From assembly GCF_003148475.1 (NCBI RefSeq), contig NZ_QGGG01000001.1, forward strand, positions 434,001 to 498,000: DNA of 64,000 nucleotides, written 5' to 3'. A model generated the notes under the pieces. It made no database searches, had not been told where the DNA came from, and saw only the letters and a program-made list of their open reading frames with translations. Source of the stretch: Pseudaminobacter salicylatoxidans (GTDB taxonomy: Bacteria; Pseudomonadota; Alphaproteobacteria; Rhizobiales; Rhizobiaceae). The translations under genes and the position numbers were made by a program. Shown piece by piece: positions 1 to 8,891 of this stretch; the stretch's first letter is position 1, and each line of letters begins with the position of its first letter.

Positions 1-2
1 GG

Positions 3-284
3 GCGGCCGAGCGACTGCGCTGGACCGTGCAGCTTCTGGAATCGACCTTCGATCCGCAAACGATCATCCTGTGCAGCAGTGCGCCACGGATGCTGGTCGA
101 GCAACTGGTGGCGCGCATGCATCCGCTGCTGCCATCGGTCTCGGAACGGCGCGAGCGCTTTCCGCAGGCCCGCCTCCAGTCCGGCCTCGGCGACCGCTGG
201 GCCGTGGCGCTGGGCGCTGCCGCCGAGCCAATCTCCCGCGCTTTCGATCCACGCTTCTCGGCCATCATGAAATCCCGGCTGTGA
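3..284 (+). CDS. ROK-family protein, C-terminal end (partial)
   Basis: This open frame runs in from the left edge and stops at 284, leaving about 93 residues. The segment LQLLESTFDPQTIIL followed by a hydrophobic stretch and a helix resembles the C-terminal part of ROK-family sugar kinases and repressors, where a 'DPQ.I.LGG' strand closes the second lobe. The usual GG is SS here (CSSAPRML). Because the N-terminus is outside the window, I cannot tell a kinase from an HTH-bearing transcriptional repressor. The family call rests only on this short C-terminal pattern. Confidence 0.5.
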   Translation, partial: AAERLRWTVQLLESTFDPQTIILCSSAPRMLVEQLVARMHPLLPSVSERRERFPQARLQSGLGDRWAVALGAAAEPISRAFDPRFSAIMKSRL

Positions 285-407
285 TGGCTGCCGCGCAAGA
301 TTCGGTGCTGGTGGGCAACGCAACGGTGCGCCTGAATACAATTGATGACAAACCGATGAGAAAAATGTTCCGCTGAGCCGTGCGAAGCAAAAATATCGGG
401 AATAGGG

Positions 408-1163
408 ATGGCTGGCAGCGACGAAGCGAAACTGGAACCGACCCCAAAAGCATCCTCGAACATGACCGGACGCTCAGAGAGTCAGGAGGTGATCCCCCAG
501 CCGCTGCGATTTGGGATAGGTGTTATCTTGACGGCGCTGGCGGGGTTCATCGACGCGGTCGGCTTCATCGAGCTTGGCGGTTTTTTCGCATCGTTCATGA
601 GCGGCGCGAGCATTTCCCTTGGCGTCAATGCAAGCACGATGCACGCGGACGCTGTGTACCATGCGCTTCTTCTGGTCACTATCTTTGTCGTTGCGGCTAC
701 GGCTTCGAGCGTGATTTCCGGTATGATCCGGCCATGGGGAATACCGGCGGCCATTGCGCTGGAAGGCACCTGCCTTTCAGGCGCGCTTCTGATGATCGAG
801 AGCAACTGGCCCTCGTCCCTCTCCATCATGCCTGTAGTGGCTGCCATGGGCGTCCAGAACACAGCGTTGCAACCCATCCGCGGAATTCGCCTCGGCGTCA
901 CCTTCATGACCGGCACGCTGGTCAGCCTGAGTCAGGCATTGGGAGGGTCCGTGACCGGAAACGCACGGCCGTGGAGTTGGACGCCTCACGCGCTGATCTG
1001 GTGCTTGTTTGTTGCAGGGGCCGCGGCCGGAGCCGTGTTCCATAAAGAATATGGCTTTGCCGCGATTGCCGCTCCCACGCTGGCGGTCTGGCTTCTGGGA
1101 CTCTCCGCTTTCATCGCGGTGCTTCTGGCCGTTCGAAAGGAAAAGGCCCCGGAAGGGGCTTAG
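408..1163 (+). CDS. DUF1275 (YoaK-like) integral membrane protein
   Basis: The product is a 251-residue polytopic membrane protein. After a polar N-terminus of about 30 residues it has roughly six hydrophobic segments. It carries the family signatures GFIDAVGFIELGGFFASFMSG near residues 45-65 and a central AAMGVQNTALQ segment followed by TFMTGTLVSLSQAL. These are typical of DUF1275/YoaK proteins, whose function is not established. The start at 408 follows a weak GGGAATAGGG. A small GC-rich hairpin (aaggcccc/ggggctt) overlaps the stop codon but has no T-run. The gene stands alone, 256 bases upstream of the ArsR gene. Confidence 0.8.
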   Translation: MAGSDEAKLEPTPKASSNMTGRSESQEVIPQPLRFGIGVILTALAGFIDAVGFIELGGFFASFMSGASISLGVNASTMHADAVYHALLLVTIFVVAATASSVISGMIRPWGIPAAIALEGTCLSGALLMIESNWPSSLSIMPVVAAMGVQNTALQPIRGIRLGVTFMTGTLVSLSQALGGSVTGNARPWSWTPHALIWCLFVAGAAAGAVFHKEYGFAAIAAPTLAVWLLGLSAFIAVLLAVRKEKAPEGA

Positions 1164-1359
1164 ATTGCCGACGGCATTCCTCATCAGGCGGCAATCGTTA
1201 TATTATTGCAAATATATTGTGTCTCGACTTTTCGCCAAACCTCACGCCGTAAACGATGTGATTTGAAACGGGCAGCGGGCAGAATTTGGCTTGTACGAGC
1301 ACGGATGATAGCGCCCGGCTTGCTCTTCGCCCATTTTCAGCTTGCGTTTCCGGGCTAGT

Positions 1360-1381
1360 GATATATTCACATAAATATATC
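1360..1381. promoter_or_regulatory. Perfect AT-rich inverted repeat, likely ArsR operator
   Basis: The sequence GATATATT-cacata-AATATATC has perfect 8-base arms with a 6-base spacer, lying 39 bases upstream of the ArsR-type gene at 1420. AT-rich imperfect palindromes of this size are usual operators for ArsR/SmtB repressors (BigR and SqrR sites are similar). I infer autoregulation of the ArsR/DJ-1 transcription unit. A looser AT-rich stretch at about 1198-1220 could be part of the same control region. Confidence 0.55.
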
Positions 1382-1419
1382 GCATACGAGATTTTGCAGA
1401 GCTATCTCCAGGGCCTGCC

Positions 1420-1830
1420 ATGCTGACGAACTTTCTTGATATGGGCGAACGTCCATTTGGCGAGCCTCGACCACGGAGGCATTCGGCGCAGGCGCCGAAT
1501 GCCGACCTGACCTCGGCGGCTGCCGGCTTCGACAGCCTGGCCGCATGGGCGGCAAAGGTCAGCGACGTCTTGAAGGCTGCCGCTCATGAAGGGCGTTTTC
1601 TTGTCCTGCGCCTTCTCGCCGACGGCGAAAAATCGGTGTCCGAACTGGAAGAAATCATGACCCTTCCCCAGTCGGTGGTTTCGCAGCACCTTGCCCGGCT
1701 TCGCCACGACGGACTGGTGAAAGCCAGACGGGAAGGGAGGATTGTCTACTACTCTCTCGCGAACGCCGAGAGCGCGGCGATGATCTCTGTGTTTTGTCGG
1801 TATGGAGGCCTTCAGGGACCAACGCCTTGA
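1420..1830 (+). CDS. ArsR-family winged-helix repressor
   Basis: This 136-residue protein carries a winged-helix DNA-binding domain at about residues 55-115: HEGRFLVLRLLADGEKSV, the recognition helix region LPQSVVSQHLARLRHDGLV, then the wing ending RREGRIVYYSLAN. These are clear ArsR/SmtB features. The ELCVCD metal-binding motif of classical ArsR is missing. Only one Cys is visible, near the C-terminus (VFCRYGG), so the signal may not be a metal. The N-terminal 40 residues are polar and atypical. ATG 1441 is an alternative start. Its 3' end overlaps the upstream part of the next frame, and a perfect palindrome lies just upstream. Confidence 0.8.
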   Translation: MLTNFLDMGERPFGEPRPRRHSAQAPNADLTSAAAGFDSLAAWAAKVSDVLKAAAHEGRFLVLRLLADGEKSVSELEEIMTLPQSVVSQHLARLRHDGLVKARREGRIVYYSLANAESAAMISVFCRYGGLQGPTP

Positions 1831-1945
1831 AAGCCGACCGAGGGTCAAACCCCGCCACATCCGACCAATTGACTCTTCGTCGATGCAAGTATCCGATGAC
1901 GGACGTTCTCATGCACTCGGTTCCTTCATCAGGAGACACCCGGTC

Positions 1946-3097
1946 ATGTCGAAATCCATCTTCGTCTGGGGTGGGGTCGCCCTAATCCTCCTGTCCATGG
2001 CGGGCTTTGCAGGCTGGGTGCTGAGCCTGCCGGCAGCGACGGCGGGCATGGAGGCGCCGCCGGTGCCGCGGGAAGAGGCGAACGCCATGCTGGCTTCGCT
2101 CAGGCCGACCAAACGGGAGCGGCCGCTGGTCGCCATCATCGGCCTCAACGATGCCACGGAAACGACCGACTATATCGTGCCGGCGGGCATCCTGCGCCGC
2201 GCTGATGTGGCTGACGTGACGATGCTGGCAGCGGCGTCAGGCCCGGTGCAGCTCTTTCCCGCACTTCAGGTCGAGCCGGATGCAACCATCGCGGCATTCG
2301 ATGCCGCGCATCCCGAAGGAGCGGACTATGTCATCGTGCCGGCCATGAGCCGGGATGACGATCCGGCTGTGATCGCCTGGCTCAGAGACCAGGCGCAAAA
2401 GGGCGCGAAGATCATCGGCATCTGCGCTGGCGCCAAGGTCGTCGCGGCGGCCGGGTTGCTCAACGGGAAACGCGCAACGACACACTGGTACTATCTTGAT
2501 GAAATGCTCAAGCGTGATCAGACCATCGACTATGTCGCAAACCGGCGGCTGGTCTCGGACGAAGGCGTGACGACGACGACCGGCGTTACCGCGTCCATGC
2601 CGATGATGCTGACGCTGATCGAGGCGATGGCGGGACGGGCGAAGGCGGAAGCGGTCGCGCACGATCTCGGCCTCGAACGATGGGATTCGCGGCATGCGAG
2701 CGGCGCGTTCAGGCTCACGCGCCCATTTGCGATGACCGTGCTCGCCAACAGGCTGGCCTTTTGGAACCGGGAAGAATTCGGCGTTTCTCTCGAACCGGGC
2801 ATGGACGAGGTATCGCTTGCCTTCGTTGCCGACGCATGGTCGCGAACCTACCGGTCACATGCGACAACCCACGCAGCCGCACCGGATTCGGTGGAGAGCC
2901 GGAACGGCGTGCGCATCATTCCCGACCGAACAGGCACCAACTGGCCGGAAGACCGGCGCGTCTCGACCTTTTCCGGCGGGAAGCCGGCCGAAGTTCTCGA
3001 CCAAACGCTTGAGGCGATCGCGGTGCGCTACGGCGAGGCCACAACCAATGTGGTCACCATGCAACTCGAATATCCGGGGCCCGCACCGGAGAAATGA
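1946..3097 (+). CDS. Membrane-anchored DJ-1/PfpI (GlxA-type amidase-domain) protein
   Basis: The frame is open from 1802, but I place the start at ATG 1946. It follows AGGAG with normal spacing and begins with a signal-anchor, MSKSIFVWGGVALILLSMAG. The 383-residue product has a class I glutamine amidotransferase-like fold, as in the N-terminal half of GlxA/AraC-type regulators. GICAGAKVVAAAGLLNGKRA carries the elbow cysteine, Cys160, and is followed by TTHW. The AraC DNA-binding half is absent. In its place is a second conserved region (DEVSLAFVADAWSRTYRSH) of unknown role. The arrangement suggests co-regulation by the ArsR protein just upstream. A stress or protein-repair role is possible but not shown. 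Confidence 0.7.
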   Translation: MSKSIFVWGGVALILLSMAGFAGWVLSLPAATAGMEAPPVPREEANAMLASLRPTKRERPLVAIIGLNDATETTDYIVPAGILRRADVADVTMLAAASGPVQLFPALQVEPDATIAAFDAAHPEGADYVIVPAMSRDDDPAVIAWLRDQAQKGAKIIGICAGAKVVAAAGLLNGKRATTHWYYLDEMLKRDQTIDYVANRRLVSDEGVTTTTGVTASMPMMLTLIEAMAGRAKAEAVAHDLGLERWDSRHASGAFRLTRPFAMTVLANRLAFWNREEFGVSLEPGMDEVSLAFVADAWSRTYRSHATTHAAAPDSVESRNGVRIIPDRTGTNWPEDRRVSTFSGGKPAEVLDQTLEAIAVRYGEATTNVVTMQLEYPGPAPEK

Positions 3098-3208
3098 AAG
3101 AGCCTTCATTTATTCCGATGCGATGTCGAATTCGCCTGACTCCGTCCGTCATTACTATATCAGCCCGGAAAACTGTCACTGAAACCGCTGACGGAAGGAG
3201 CACCTGTC

Positions 3209-3874
3209 ATGTCGCGCGCGATGATCCCAACCATCACAGCTTTTGCAAGGTCGCCCGATCGGGGCAGGGGTCTGGCGCGTGATATGCGCGTTCGGTGGGC
3301 GCTTGAAGAAGTGGGGCAGCCCTATGACGTTCGTCTTCTCTCCTTCGAAGCGATGAAGGAACCCGCGCATCTCGCGCGGCATCCATTCGGACAAATACCG
3401 ACCTATGAAGAAGGCGATCTCATCCTGTTCGAGTCTGGAGCGATCGTGCTTCACATAGCGGAACGTCACCCGGGTCTGCTGCCGGACGATGCGAATGCGC
3501 GGATGCGCGTGATCGCCTGGATGTTTGCCGCGCTCAACACCGTGGAGCCGCCGATCTTCGAGCGCAGCCTCGCCAACATCCTGGAGCGCGACGAGCCCTG
3601 GTACGAGCAGCGCCTGCAGGTCCTCGAGGCGAACATCCGAAAGCGTCTGGGCGATCTTTCCAGTCGCCTTGACGATGCCGAGTGGCTGGATGGCGCGTTC
3701 AGCGCCGGCGACCTGCTGATGGTGACGGTGCTGCGCAGATTGGAGGGATCGGGCATGTTGGAAGAGTATCCGAACCTGTCCACCTACGTCGCGCGCGGCA
3801 AGGCGCGGCCCGCCTACCAGCGTGCATTCGACGCGCAACTGGCGGTTTTCACCGGCGTGTCAGCGACCGACTGA
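3209..3874 (+). CDS. Glutathione S-transferase family protein
   Basis: A 221-residue protein with the two-domain GST layout. The thioredoxin-like N-terminal domain (to about residue 85) ends in GQIPTYEEGDLILFESGAIVLHIAE, containing the cis-Pro IP and the ES pair that bind glutathione. The all-helical C-terminal domain contains LDDAEWLDGAFSAGDLLMVTVLRRL, the N-capping-box region. The ATG at 3209 follows GGAAGGAG at 3193-3200. The stand-alone position gives no substrate clue. Cytosolic detoxification is the family default. Confidence 0.85.
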   Translation: MSRAMIPTITAFARSPDRGRGLARDMRVRWALEEVGQPYDVRLLSFEAMKEPAHLARHPFGQIPTYEEGDLILFESGAIVLHIAERHPGLLPDDANARMRVIAWMFAALNTVEPPIFERSLANILERDEPWYEQRLQVLEANIRKRLGDLSSRLDDAEWLDGAFSAGDLLMVTVLRRLEGSGMLEEYPNLSTYVARGKARPAYQRAFDAQLAVFTGVSATD

Positions 3875-4177
3875 CAGAGATCCGGTCCAGTCAAGACATA
3901 AGCATCGAGCCTTGCGCGTTGAACGGCTGCTCTCGCTCAACGCGTTCGGCAGATGGTGCCCGGCGTCCGCTTTGGGGCGGTCATCCGTGGCGCGTGTCCG
4001 ATCGTCTTCTCTTCGAAAGGGCCGTCATAAAGCCGATCCATATATGAAAATACTATGAGGGGCGCCTGCGGCCACGCTCGAAAATATATGCATCCCGGCC
4101 CAATCTCCCGTGCACAACACAGGTCATGCGCGCTGCCTGATCCCGGCATCATGCATGAGCACACGGAGAACGGCTCG
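3875..4177. other. Intergenic region upstream of the kdp operon
   Basis: About 300 bases hold no convincing gene. It must contain the kdp promoter, but I could not assign a KdpE site or core promoter boxes with confidence. AT-rich patches lie at about 4036-4056 and 4081-4092. A loose 7-base inverted repeat (GCGTTGA/TCAACGC) lies near 3917-3945. Confidence 0.3.
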
Positions 4178-4261
4178 ATGAGCGACGTGATCTTGCTGGC
4201 AATCGGCCTCGGCTTCTTCGCCCTTCTGGTTCTCTACGGCATTGCCAGCGAAAAGCTTTGA
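4178..4261 (+). CDS. 27-residue single-span membrane ORF preceding kdpF
   Basis: The ATG at 4178 is preceded by CGGAGA with good spacing. It opens a 27-residue frame, MSDVILLAIGLGFFALLVLY and then GIASEKL, which is one hydrophobic helix with a short charged tail. It stops 11 bases before kdpF. I recall similar tiny ORFs ahead of kdpF in rhizobial kdp operons, but their role is not known to me. It may be a second small stabilising subunit or a paralogue of KdpF. The start choice rests on the RBS and on the hydrophobic composition beginning there. Confidence 0.6.
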   Translation: MSDVILLAIGLGFFALLVLYGIASEKL

Positions 4262-4272
4262 GGAAAACCCCG

Positions 4273-4362
4273 ATGTTATTCGACTATGCGGCAGGCGGCC
4301 TGGTGGCCGCACTTATCCTTGTTTATCTCGTCTACGCGCTCTTGCGCCCCGAACATTTCTGA
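4273..4362 (+). CDS. kdpF: KdpF, small stabilising subunit of the K+-transporting ATPase
   Basis: A 29-residue single-span peptide, beginning MLFDYAAGGLVAALILVYL and ending ALLRPEHF, sits 12 bases upstream of kdpA. This is the usual size, position and C-terminal 'LLRPE.F' pattern of KdpF, which binds KdpA and stabilises the KdpFABC complex in the inner membrane. Confidence 0.85.
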   Translation: MLFDYAAGGLVAALILVYLVYALLRPEHF

Positions 4363-4374
4363 GGCCCGCCGATC

Positions 4375-6078
4375 ATGACACTTTACGGCTGGTTCCAGAT
4401 AGCGATCTTCTGCGCCGTCGTCATCGCGCTGGTGAGGCCGCTCGGCGGTTACATGACGCGCGTCATGGCAGGTGAGCGCACCTTGCTCTCGCCTGTGCTG
4501 CGGCCCGTGGAGAGGCTGCTCTACGCCGCCGGCGGCGTGGACGAGCGACAGGAGCAGCACTGGCTGACTTACACCCTGGCGATGCTGGCCTTCAACGCGG
4601 CCGGCTTCGTCCTGCTTTTTGCATTGCAGAGGCTGCAGGGCGCGCTGCTGCTCAATCCGATGCAGATGGCCGGCGTTTCACCCAGTTCCGCCTTCAACAC
4701 CGCCGTCAGTTTCGTCACCAACACCAACTGGCAGGGCTATGGTGGCGAAGGCACGATGAGCTACCTCGTGCAGATGGCAGGGCTGACGGTGCAGAATTTC
4801 GTCTCGGCCGCCACCGGTATCGCCATCGCCATGGCGCTGATCCGCGGCTTCTCGCGTGCCTCTGCGCGCTCGGTCGGCAATTTCTGGACCGACCTCGTCC
4901 GTTGCGTGCTCTATGTCCTTCTGCCGCTCTCTCTCCTGTGCGCGATCTTCTATGTCAGCCAGGGCGTCACCCAGACGCTCGGAGCCTATGTCGATGCGAC
5001 CACCCTTGAGGGTACGAAGCAGACGATCGCGGTCGGTCCGACGGCATCCCAGCTTGCCATCAAGATGCTTGGCACCAATGGCGGCGGCTTCTTCAATGCC
5101 AACTCGGCGCATCCCTTTGAAAACCCGACTGCGTTGACCAACCTCGTCCAGATGGTTTCGATCTTCGCTATCGGCGCGGCCCTCACCAATGTCTTTGGCC
5201 GCATGGTCGGCAACGAGCGCCAGGGCTGGGCGATCTTTGCAGCCATGGGGGTGCTGTTTGTCGCCGGCGTTGCCGTGGCCTACTGGGCCGAGGCAAACGG
5301 CAATCCGGCCTTCGCCGCCTTCGGAATTGACGGCGGCAACATGGAGGGCAAAGAGGTCCGCTTCGGCATCGCCGCCTCCGCGCTGTTCGCCGTGGTCACG
5401 ACGGCCGCCTCCTGCGGTGCTGTCAACGCCATGATGGACAGCTTCATGCCGCTCGGCGGCTTGATCCCGCTCATCAACATGCAGCTTGGCGAGGTTATCA
5501 TCGGCGGTGTCGGCGCCGGCCTCTACGGCATGCTGCTGTTTGTCATCCTGACGATTTTCATCGCCGGGCTGATGGTCGGCCGCACACCTGAATATCTCGG
5601 CAAGAAGATCGAGGCCAGGGAGGTCAAGATGACGATGCTGGCGGTGCTGTCGCTGCCGCTTTCCATTCTCGGGTTCACCGCGGTCGCGGTCATGCTGCCG
5701 ACCGGCCTGGCCTCCATCGCCAATGCTGGCCCGCACGGCTACTCCGAGGTTCTCTATGCCTACACATCGGGTACGGCCAACAATGGCAGCGCGCTCGCCG
5801 GGCTCAACGCCGCCACGCCCTGGTATGACATCAGCATCGGTTTTGCCATGCTGATGGGTCGCTTCCTCGTAATCGTACCGGTGATGGCTATCGCCGGGTC
5901 GCTGACGGCGAAGAAGAGCGTGCCCGCCTCCATCGGCACATTCCCGACCGACGGCGGACTGTTCATCGGACTTCTGGTCGGCGTCGTGCTGATCGTCGGC
6001 GGCCTGACCTATTTCCCGGCGCTCGCGGTGGGTCCCGTGGTCGAGCATCTGTCGATGCTTGCAGGGCAGTCCTTCTGA
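4375..6078 (+). CDS. kdpA: KdpA, K+-binding and translocating subunit
   Basis: This 567-residue membrane protein matches KdpA in length and motifs. It has the selectivity-loop sequences [20 protein letters not shown] (about 104-123), [20 protein letters not shown] (about 230-250) and [16 protein letters not shown], all characteristic of this SKT-type channel subunit. It forms the K+ pathway of the high-affinity KdpFABC pump. It lies in the order kdpF-A-B-C with short gaps, and ATG 4375 follows kdpF by 12 bases. Confidence 0.97.
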   Translation: MTLYGWFQIAIFCAVVIALVRPLGGYMTRVMAGERTLLSPVLRPVERLLYAAGGVDERQEQHWLTYTLAMLAFNAAGFVLLFALQRLQGALLLNPMQMAGVSPSSAFNTAVSFVTNTNWQGYGGEGTMSYLVQMAGLTVQNFVSAATGIAIAMALIRGFSRASARSVGNFWTDLVRCVLYVLLPLSLLCAIFYVSQGVTQTLGAYVDATTLEGTKQTIAVGPTASQLAIKMLGTNGGGFFNANSAHPFENPTALTNLVQMVSIFAIGAALTNVFGRMVGNERQGWAIFAAMGVLFVAGVAVAYWAEANGNPAFAAFGIDGGNMEGKEVRFGIAASALFAVVTTAASCGAVNAMMDSFMPLGGLIPLINMQLGEVIIGGVGAGLYGMLLFVILTIFIAGLMVGRTPEYLGKKIEAREVKMTMLAVLSLPLSILGFTAVAVMLPTGLASIANAGPHGYSEVLYAYTSGTANNGSALAGLNAATPWYDISIGFAMLMGRFLVIVPVMAIAGSLTAKKSVPASIGTFPTDGGLFIGLLVGVVLIVGGLTYFPALAVGPVVEHLSMLAGQSF

Positions 6079-6100
6079 GCGGCCGTCACAGGAGCACATC

Positions 6101-8200
6101 ATGTCAAAACCCGCAGAAACCGGCGTCTTTGATCCGCAGATCGTGTGGCCGGCGATCGGCCACGCTTTCGCCAAGCTTCACCCGATGGTCCAGATCAGGA
6201 ACCCGGTCATGTTCGTGGTCGAAATGGGAGCAGTGCTAACCACGCTGATCTTCCTGCGCGACCTTGTTACCGGCAGCGGGCATCTGGCCTTTTCCTTCCA
6301 GGTCATTCTCTGGCTGTGGTTCACGGTGCTTTTCGCCAATTTCGCCGAGGCGGTCGCCGAGGGACGAGGCAAGGCCCAGGCCGATGCGCTGCGCAAGGCG
6401 CGTACCCAGACAGACGCCAAGCTCCTCGCGCCGGACAGCCATTCGAGCTACGAGATCGTCCCTGCGACCAGCCTCAAGGTCGGTGACGTCGTGATCGTCG
6501 AGGCCGGCGACATCATCCCTTCGGACGGCGAGGTGATCGAGGGTATCGCTTCCGTAAACGAGGCGGCGATCACCGGTGAATCCGCGCCTGTGATCCGCGA
6601 ATCCGGCGGCGACCGTTCCGCCGTCACCGGCGGAACGCAGGTGCTGTCCGACCAGATCAGGGTGCGCATCACGGCCGCTGCCGGCTCGACCTTTCTCGAC
6701 CGCATGATCGCGCTCGTCGAAGGTGCGCAGCGCCAGAAGACGCCCAACGAGATCGCGCTCAACATCCTGCTGGCCGGCATGACCATCATTTTCGTGCTGG
6801 CGGTGGCCACCATTCCCAGCTTCGCCGCCTATGCCGGCGGGGCTATCCCGATCGTGTCGCTGGTGGCATTGTTCGTCACCCTGATCCCGACCACCATCGG
6901 CGCGTTGCTGTCGGCCATCGGCATCGCCGGTATGAACCGGCTGGTGCGCTTCAACGTGCTTGCCATGTCGGGCCGGGCTGTGGAGGCGGCGGGCGACGTC
7001 GATACCCTGCTGCTCGACAAGACCGGCACCATAACCCTCGGCAACCGGCAGGCGACCGAGTTCCTGCCGCTGCACGGCATCGATGAACGCGAACTTGCCG
7101 ACGCCGCGCAGCTTTCCTCGCTGGCCGACGAGACGCCCGAGGGCCGTTCCATCGTCGTGCTGGCAAAGGAGAAATACGGCATTCGCGGCCGGGACATGGG
7201 CGAACTGCATGCGCATTTCGTACCATTCAGCGCCCAGACGCGAATGAGTGGCATAGACATTGACGGCAGTTCCATCCGCAAGGGCGCGGTGGATTCGATG
7301 CTCGCCTGTGTCGGGGGTTCAAGCCCCGTCCCGACCCTTCCCGGCACGGCCATGCGCGCATCCGGGACAGTCGTGGTCACAGCGGCGGTGCGCGAACTTC
7401 GGGAGATCACCGATCGGGTGGCCAAGTCTGGCGGCACTCCGCTGGCCGTCGCGCGCGACGGCAGGCTGCTCGGCATCGTCCACCTCAAGGATATCGTCAA
7501 GGGCGGCATTCGCGAGCGTTTCGCGGCCCTGCGCCATATGGGCATCCGCACGGTGATGATTACCGGCGACAATCCCATGACGGCGGCGGCGATCGCCGCG
7601 GAAGCCGGCGTCGACGACTTTCTCGCCCAGGCAACGCCGGAGAACAAGCTCGAACTGATCCGCACCGAGCAGGCAAAGGGCAAGCTGGTCGCCATGTGCG
7701 GCGACGGGACAAACGATGCGCCGGCCCTCGCTCAGGCCGATGTCGGCGTCGCCATGAACACCGGCACCATGGCCGCGCGCGAGGCCGGCAACATGGTGGA
7801 CCTCGACAGCGACCCGACCAAGCTGATCGAGGTGGTGGAAATCGGCAAGCAATTGTTGATGACGCGTGGCTCGCTGACGACTTTCTCGATCGCCAATGAC
7901 GTCGCCAAATACTTCGCCATCATTCCGGCGATGTTCGTGGCCTTCTATCCGCAGCTCCAGGCGCTCAACATCATGCGGCTGAGTTCCCCGCAAAGCGCCA
8001 TCCTCTCGGCCATCATCTTCAACGCGCTCATCATCGTGGCGCTGATCCCGCTCGCACTGAAGGGGGTTAAATACCGGCCCATCGGCGCGGGGGCACTGCT
8101 GCGCCGCAATCTTCTCATCTACGGCCTCGGAGGCGTCATCATCCCCTTCGTCGGCATCAAGGCGATCGACATCGCCATAAGCGCAATCGGACTTTCCTGA
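6101..8200 (+). CDS. kdpB: KdpB, P-type ATPase subunit
   Basis: The ATG at 6101 follows AGGAGCACATC and gives 699 residues. The phosphorylation loop [13 protein letters not shown] places the acceptor Asp at residue 306. Other P-type hallmarks are the actuator TGES (ITGESAPV), the N-domain region near [21 protein letters not shown] and [21 protein letters not shown]. KdpB hydrolyses ATP to drive K+ entry through KdpA. The gene is complete, with no lesion visible. Confidence 0.97.
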   Translation: MSKPAETGVFDPQIVWPAIGHAFAKLHPMVQIRNPVMFVVEMGAVLTTLIFLRDLVTGSGHLAFSFQVILWLWFTVLFANFAEAVAEGRGKAQADALRKARTQTDAKLLAPDSHSSYEIVPATSLKVGDVVIVEAGDIIPSDGEVIEGIASVNEAAITGESAPVIRESGGDRSAVTGGTQVLSDQIRVRITAAAGSTFLDRMIALVEGAQRQKTPNEIALNILLAGMTIIFVLAVATIPSFAAYAGGAIPIVSLVALFVTLIPTTIGALLSAIGIAGMNRLVRFNVLAMSGRAVEAAGDVDTLLLDKTGTITLGNRQATEFLPLHGIDERELADAAQLSSLADETPEGRSIVVLAKEKYGIRGRDMGELHAHFVPFSAQTRMSGIDIDGSSIRKGAVDSMLACVGGSSPVPTLPGTAMRASGTVVVTAAVRELREITDRVAKSGGTPLAVARDGRLLGIVHLKDIVKGGIRERFAALRHMGIRTVMITGDNPMTAAAIAAEAGVDDFLAQATPENKLELIRTEQAKGKLVAMCGDGTNDAPALAQADVGVAMNTGTMAAREAGNMVDLDSDPTKLIEVVEIGKQLLMTRGSLTTFSIANDVAKYFAIIPAMFVAFYPQLQALNIMRLSSPQSAILSAIIFNALIIVALIPLALKGVKYRPIGAGALLRRNLLIYGLGGVIIPFVGIKAIDIAISAIGLS

Positions 8201-8213
8201 AGGACGCCGCAAG

Positions 8214-8783
8214 ATGCTCAATCACATCCGCCCCGCGCTCGTCATGCTTACGGCATTTGTCGTCATCACCGGGCTGGCCTATCCGCTGGTCGTGACCGGC
8301 ATCGCCCAGATGGCTTTTCCGACACAGGCGAACGGCAGCCTGATCGAACGCGACGGCCATGTCGCTGGCTCCGCGCTGATCGCTCAGGCGTTCACCGGCG
8401 ACCGCTATTTCCATCCCCGCCCTTCGGCCGCCGGCAACGGCTATGACGCCGCGGCCTCCGGCGGATCCAATCTCGGCCCCACCAGCAAGAAGCTGATCAC
8501 CCGCGTCGAGGACGATGCCGCTGTGCTCGCCGCGCAAAATCCAGGAGCGCCGGTCCCTGTCGATCTGGTGACCACATCGGGCAGCGGGCTCGATCCGCAC
8601 ATCTCGCCGCAGGCCGCGCTCTTCCAGGTGTCGCGCGTGGCAAAGGCGCGCGGCCTGTCCGAGGACGCGGTGCGCGCGATCGTGGACGCTCATGTCGAAC
8701 CGCGCCAGTTGGGCCTGTTCGGCGAGCCGGTGGTGAATGTGCTGTTGCTCAATCTTGCCCTGGACGAGACAGGCTCACAATGA
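8214..8783 (+). CDS. kdpC: KdpC subunit of the K+-transporting ATPase
   Basis: A 189-residue protein with one N-terminal membrane span ([22 protein letters not shown]). It has the KdpC signatures [31 protein letters not shown] and [19 protein letters not shown], followed by the C-terminal RLFGEP-like segment [19 protein letters not shown]. KdpC bridges KdpA and KdpB and raises ATP affinity. It starts 13 bases after kdpB. Confidence 0.97.
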   Translation: MLNHIRPALVMLTAFVVITGLAYPLVVTGIAQMAFPTQANGSLIERDGHVAGSALIAQAFTGDRYFHPRPSAAGNGYDAAASGGSNLGPTSKKLITRVEDDAAVLAAQNPGAPVPVDLVTTSGSGLDPHISPQAALFQVSRVAKARGLSEDAVRAIVDAHVEPRQLGLFGEPVVNVLLLNLALDETGSQ

Positions 8784-8826
8784 GCGCACGGTCCAGGTAG
8801 CGTCGATATTGCCTGACCTGACTACA

Positions 8827-8855
8827 GCGGCAATGCCCATCTGGGCATTTGCCGC
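8827..8855 (+). other. Strong hairpin between kdpC and kdpD
   Basis: In the 108-base gap between kdpC and kdpD, GCGGCAATGCCC and GGGCATTTGCCGC pair around an ATCT loop, forming a 12-base stem with a single bulged T. No T-run follows, so it is not a standard intrinsic terminator. It could be a partial terminator or an mRNA-stability element that sets the ratio of transporter to sensor transcripts. Confidence 0.5.
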
Positions 8856-8891
8856 CTTCGGCATGTAAAAAGGGCAGGGGAGCGGAAGACG

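Noticed and set aside
1142-1163. Hairpin overlapping the end of the DUF1275 gene as a terminator
   Set aside because: The stem has a bulge and no T-run, so it is only noted in that gene's entry.
4678-6174. 498-codon open frame on the minus strand, antisense to kdpA
   Set aside because: High GC and biased third positions keep antisense frames open. The translation is rich in Arg, His, Asp and Gly with no fold, and kdpA on the other strand is beyond doubt.
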